Origin: Candidatus Acetothermia bacterium
Lineage (GTDB): Bacteria > Bipolaricaulota > Bipolaricaulia > Bipolaricaulales > Bipolaricaulaceae
DNA: 6,858 nucleotides
Reading direction: 5' to 3'
Assembly: GCA_003551325.1 (NCBI GenBank)
Contig: PUMK01000300.1
Location: forward strand, 1 to 6,858
Shown: piece by piece, positions 6,597-6,858 of the stretch
Position numbering within the stretch: position 1 is the stretch's first letter
How the letters are laid out: each line of letters starts with the position of its first letter
Made by a program: the position numbers and the translations under genes
The notes under the pieces: generated by a model
Databases searched by the model: none
Told to the model about the DNA's origin: nothing
The model's input: the letters and a program-made list of their open reading frames with translations, nothing else

Positions 6597-6796
6597 CGTC
6601 CACGGCGCAGAAACGAGAGGTCAACCATGTCGCGGTAGCCTTCTGTCAGGGCCTCCACCACGTCGGGAGGAAGGCCCTCCCGACGTAGACGCCGCCGGAA
6701 GCGCACGGTGGACCTCCGCCTGCGCCACAGAAACGAGAGTGCCGTTCCTGCCAGCGCCCTACCCAGGCGTACGAAGGCCCATACCGTACGCAGCAC
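6590..6796 (-). CDS. Small basic protein of unknown function
   Basis: I do not recognise a family. With the GTG at 6796 as start the product has 68 residues; a TTG at 6802 would add two. GTG is preferred because GAGGA (minus strand, 6807-6803) lies six bases upstream, whereas it abuts the TTG. Residues 5-24 (VWAFVRLGRALAGTALSFLW) are mostly hydrophobic and may form a short membrane or amphipathic helix. An arginine-rich stretch (25-39) follows, then a soluble helix with EGLPPDVVEALTEGYRDMV. The phrase LSFL followed by basic residues occurs twice (20-23 and 60-63), encoded by a shared 12-base repeat. It starts two bases after the stop of an upstream minus-strand gene, consistent with translational coupling. 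It overlaps the dcd end by seven bases. The clean start, SD and coupling favour a real gene. Confidence 0.6.
   Translation of the reverse strand: MLRTVWAFVRLGRALAGTALSFLWRRRRSTVRFRRRLRREGLPPDVVEALTEGYRDMVDLSFLRRGRQ
6660..6686 (+). terminator. Strong 11-bp hairpin after dcd, possible terminator
   Basis: ACGTCGGGAGG (6660-6670) is the exact reverse complement of CCTCCCGACGT (6676-6686), with loop AAGGC. It starts 63 bases after the dcd stop and lies within the small minus-strand ORF, where it encodes the REGLPPDV region. Neither strand has a T-run after it, so it could be a pause or mRNA-end structure rather than a classical intrinsic terminator. Confidence 0.4.
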
Positions 6797-6798
6797 GC

Positions 6799-6858
6799 TC
6801 AATCCTCGCTCTCCGCCGTCTCCTTATCCCGACTGCGCTCCCCCCCAAGGTTGAGATC
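6799..6858 (-). CDS. C-terminal end of a gene entering from the right edge
   Basis: The minus-strand frame read from the window edge stays open for 19 codons and ends in TGA at 6801-6799. The last residues read DLNLGGERSRDKETAESED, a charged, acidic tail typical of a disordered C-terminus. The stop sits two bases before the GTG of the small downstream ORF (or overlaps its alternative TTG as TTGA), as expected for two genes in an operon. The reading rests on a short open frame and spacing; the family cannot be told. Confidence 0.45.
   Translation of the reverse strand, partial: DLNLGGERSRDKETAESED

Overview
The window is a GC-rich (by eye) stretch of densely packed bacterial protein-coding DNA. 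It has five confidently recognised enzymes of known families, a PPP-type phosphatase, one small unrecognised ORF and the tail of another gene. There are no RNA genes, CRISPR arrays, insertion sequences or phage genes. Strong Shine-Dalgarno (SD) sequences point to Bacteria. The combination of TrmI (tRNA m1A58 methyltransferase), ThyX and a short alphaproteobacterial-style Dcd, with GTG and TTG starts and possible leaderless genes, would fit a high-GC thermophilic or deep-branching bacterial lineage. The sequence does not fix the phylum.

Layout. Bases 1-124 hold two copies of a 40-base tandem unit and a likely promoter. A rightward operon (125-4539) follows: a metallophosphatase, then hyuA and hyuB, the two subunits of an ATP-dependent hydantoinase/5-oxoprolinase-type enzyme. 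The gaps are 12 nt and a 13-nt overlap. On the minus strand, trmI (4483-5259) converges on hyuB and overlaps its 3' end by 57 bp. A divergent promoter region (5260-5430) separates trmI from a rightward pair, thyX-dcd (5431-6596), overlapping by 4 nt. On the minus strand again, a small basic ORF of unknown function (6590-6796) overlaps the dcd end by 7 bp. It is coupled to the tail of a gene entering from the right edge (6799-6858).

How the genes work together. HyuA and HyuB should form one enzyme that opens a cyclic amide or imide using ATP; the substrate cannot be read from sequence. The phosphatase is co-transcribed with them, but a biochemical link is only inferred. ThyX and Dcd form a thymidylate-supply module: Dcd makes dUTP from dCTP, an unseen dUTPase makes dUMP, and ThyX methylates it to dTMP. 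TrmI is an independent tRNA-modification gene.

Nothing here is a clearly new system. The most unusual points are the phosphatase-hyuAB linkage, the contrast between SD-less first genes carrying a TANNNT box and SD-led internal genes, hairpins embedded in both convergent gene ends, and the repeat block before the first promoter.
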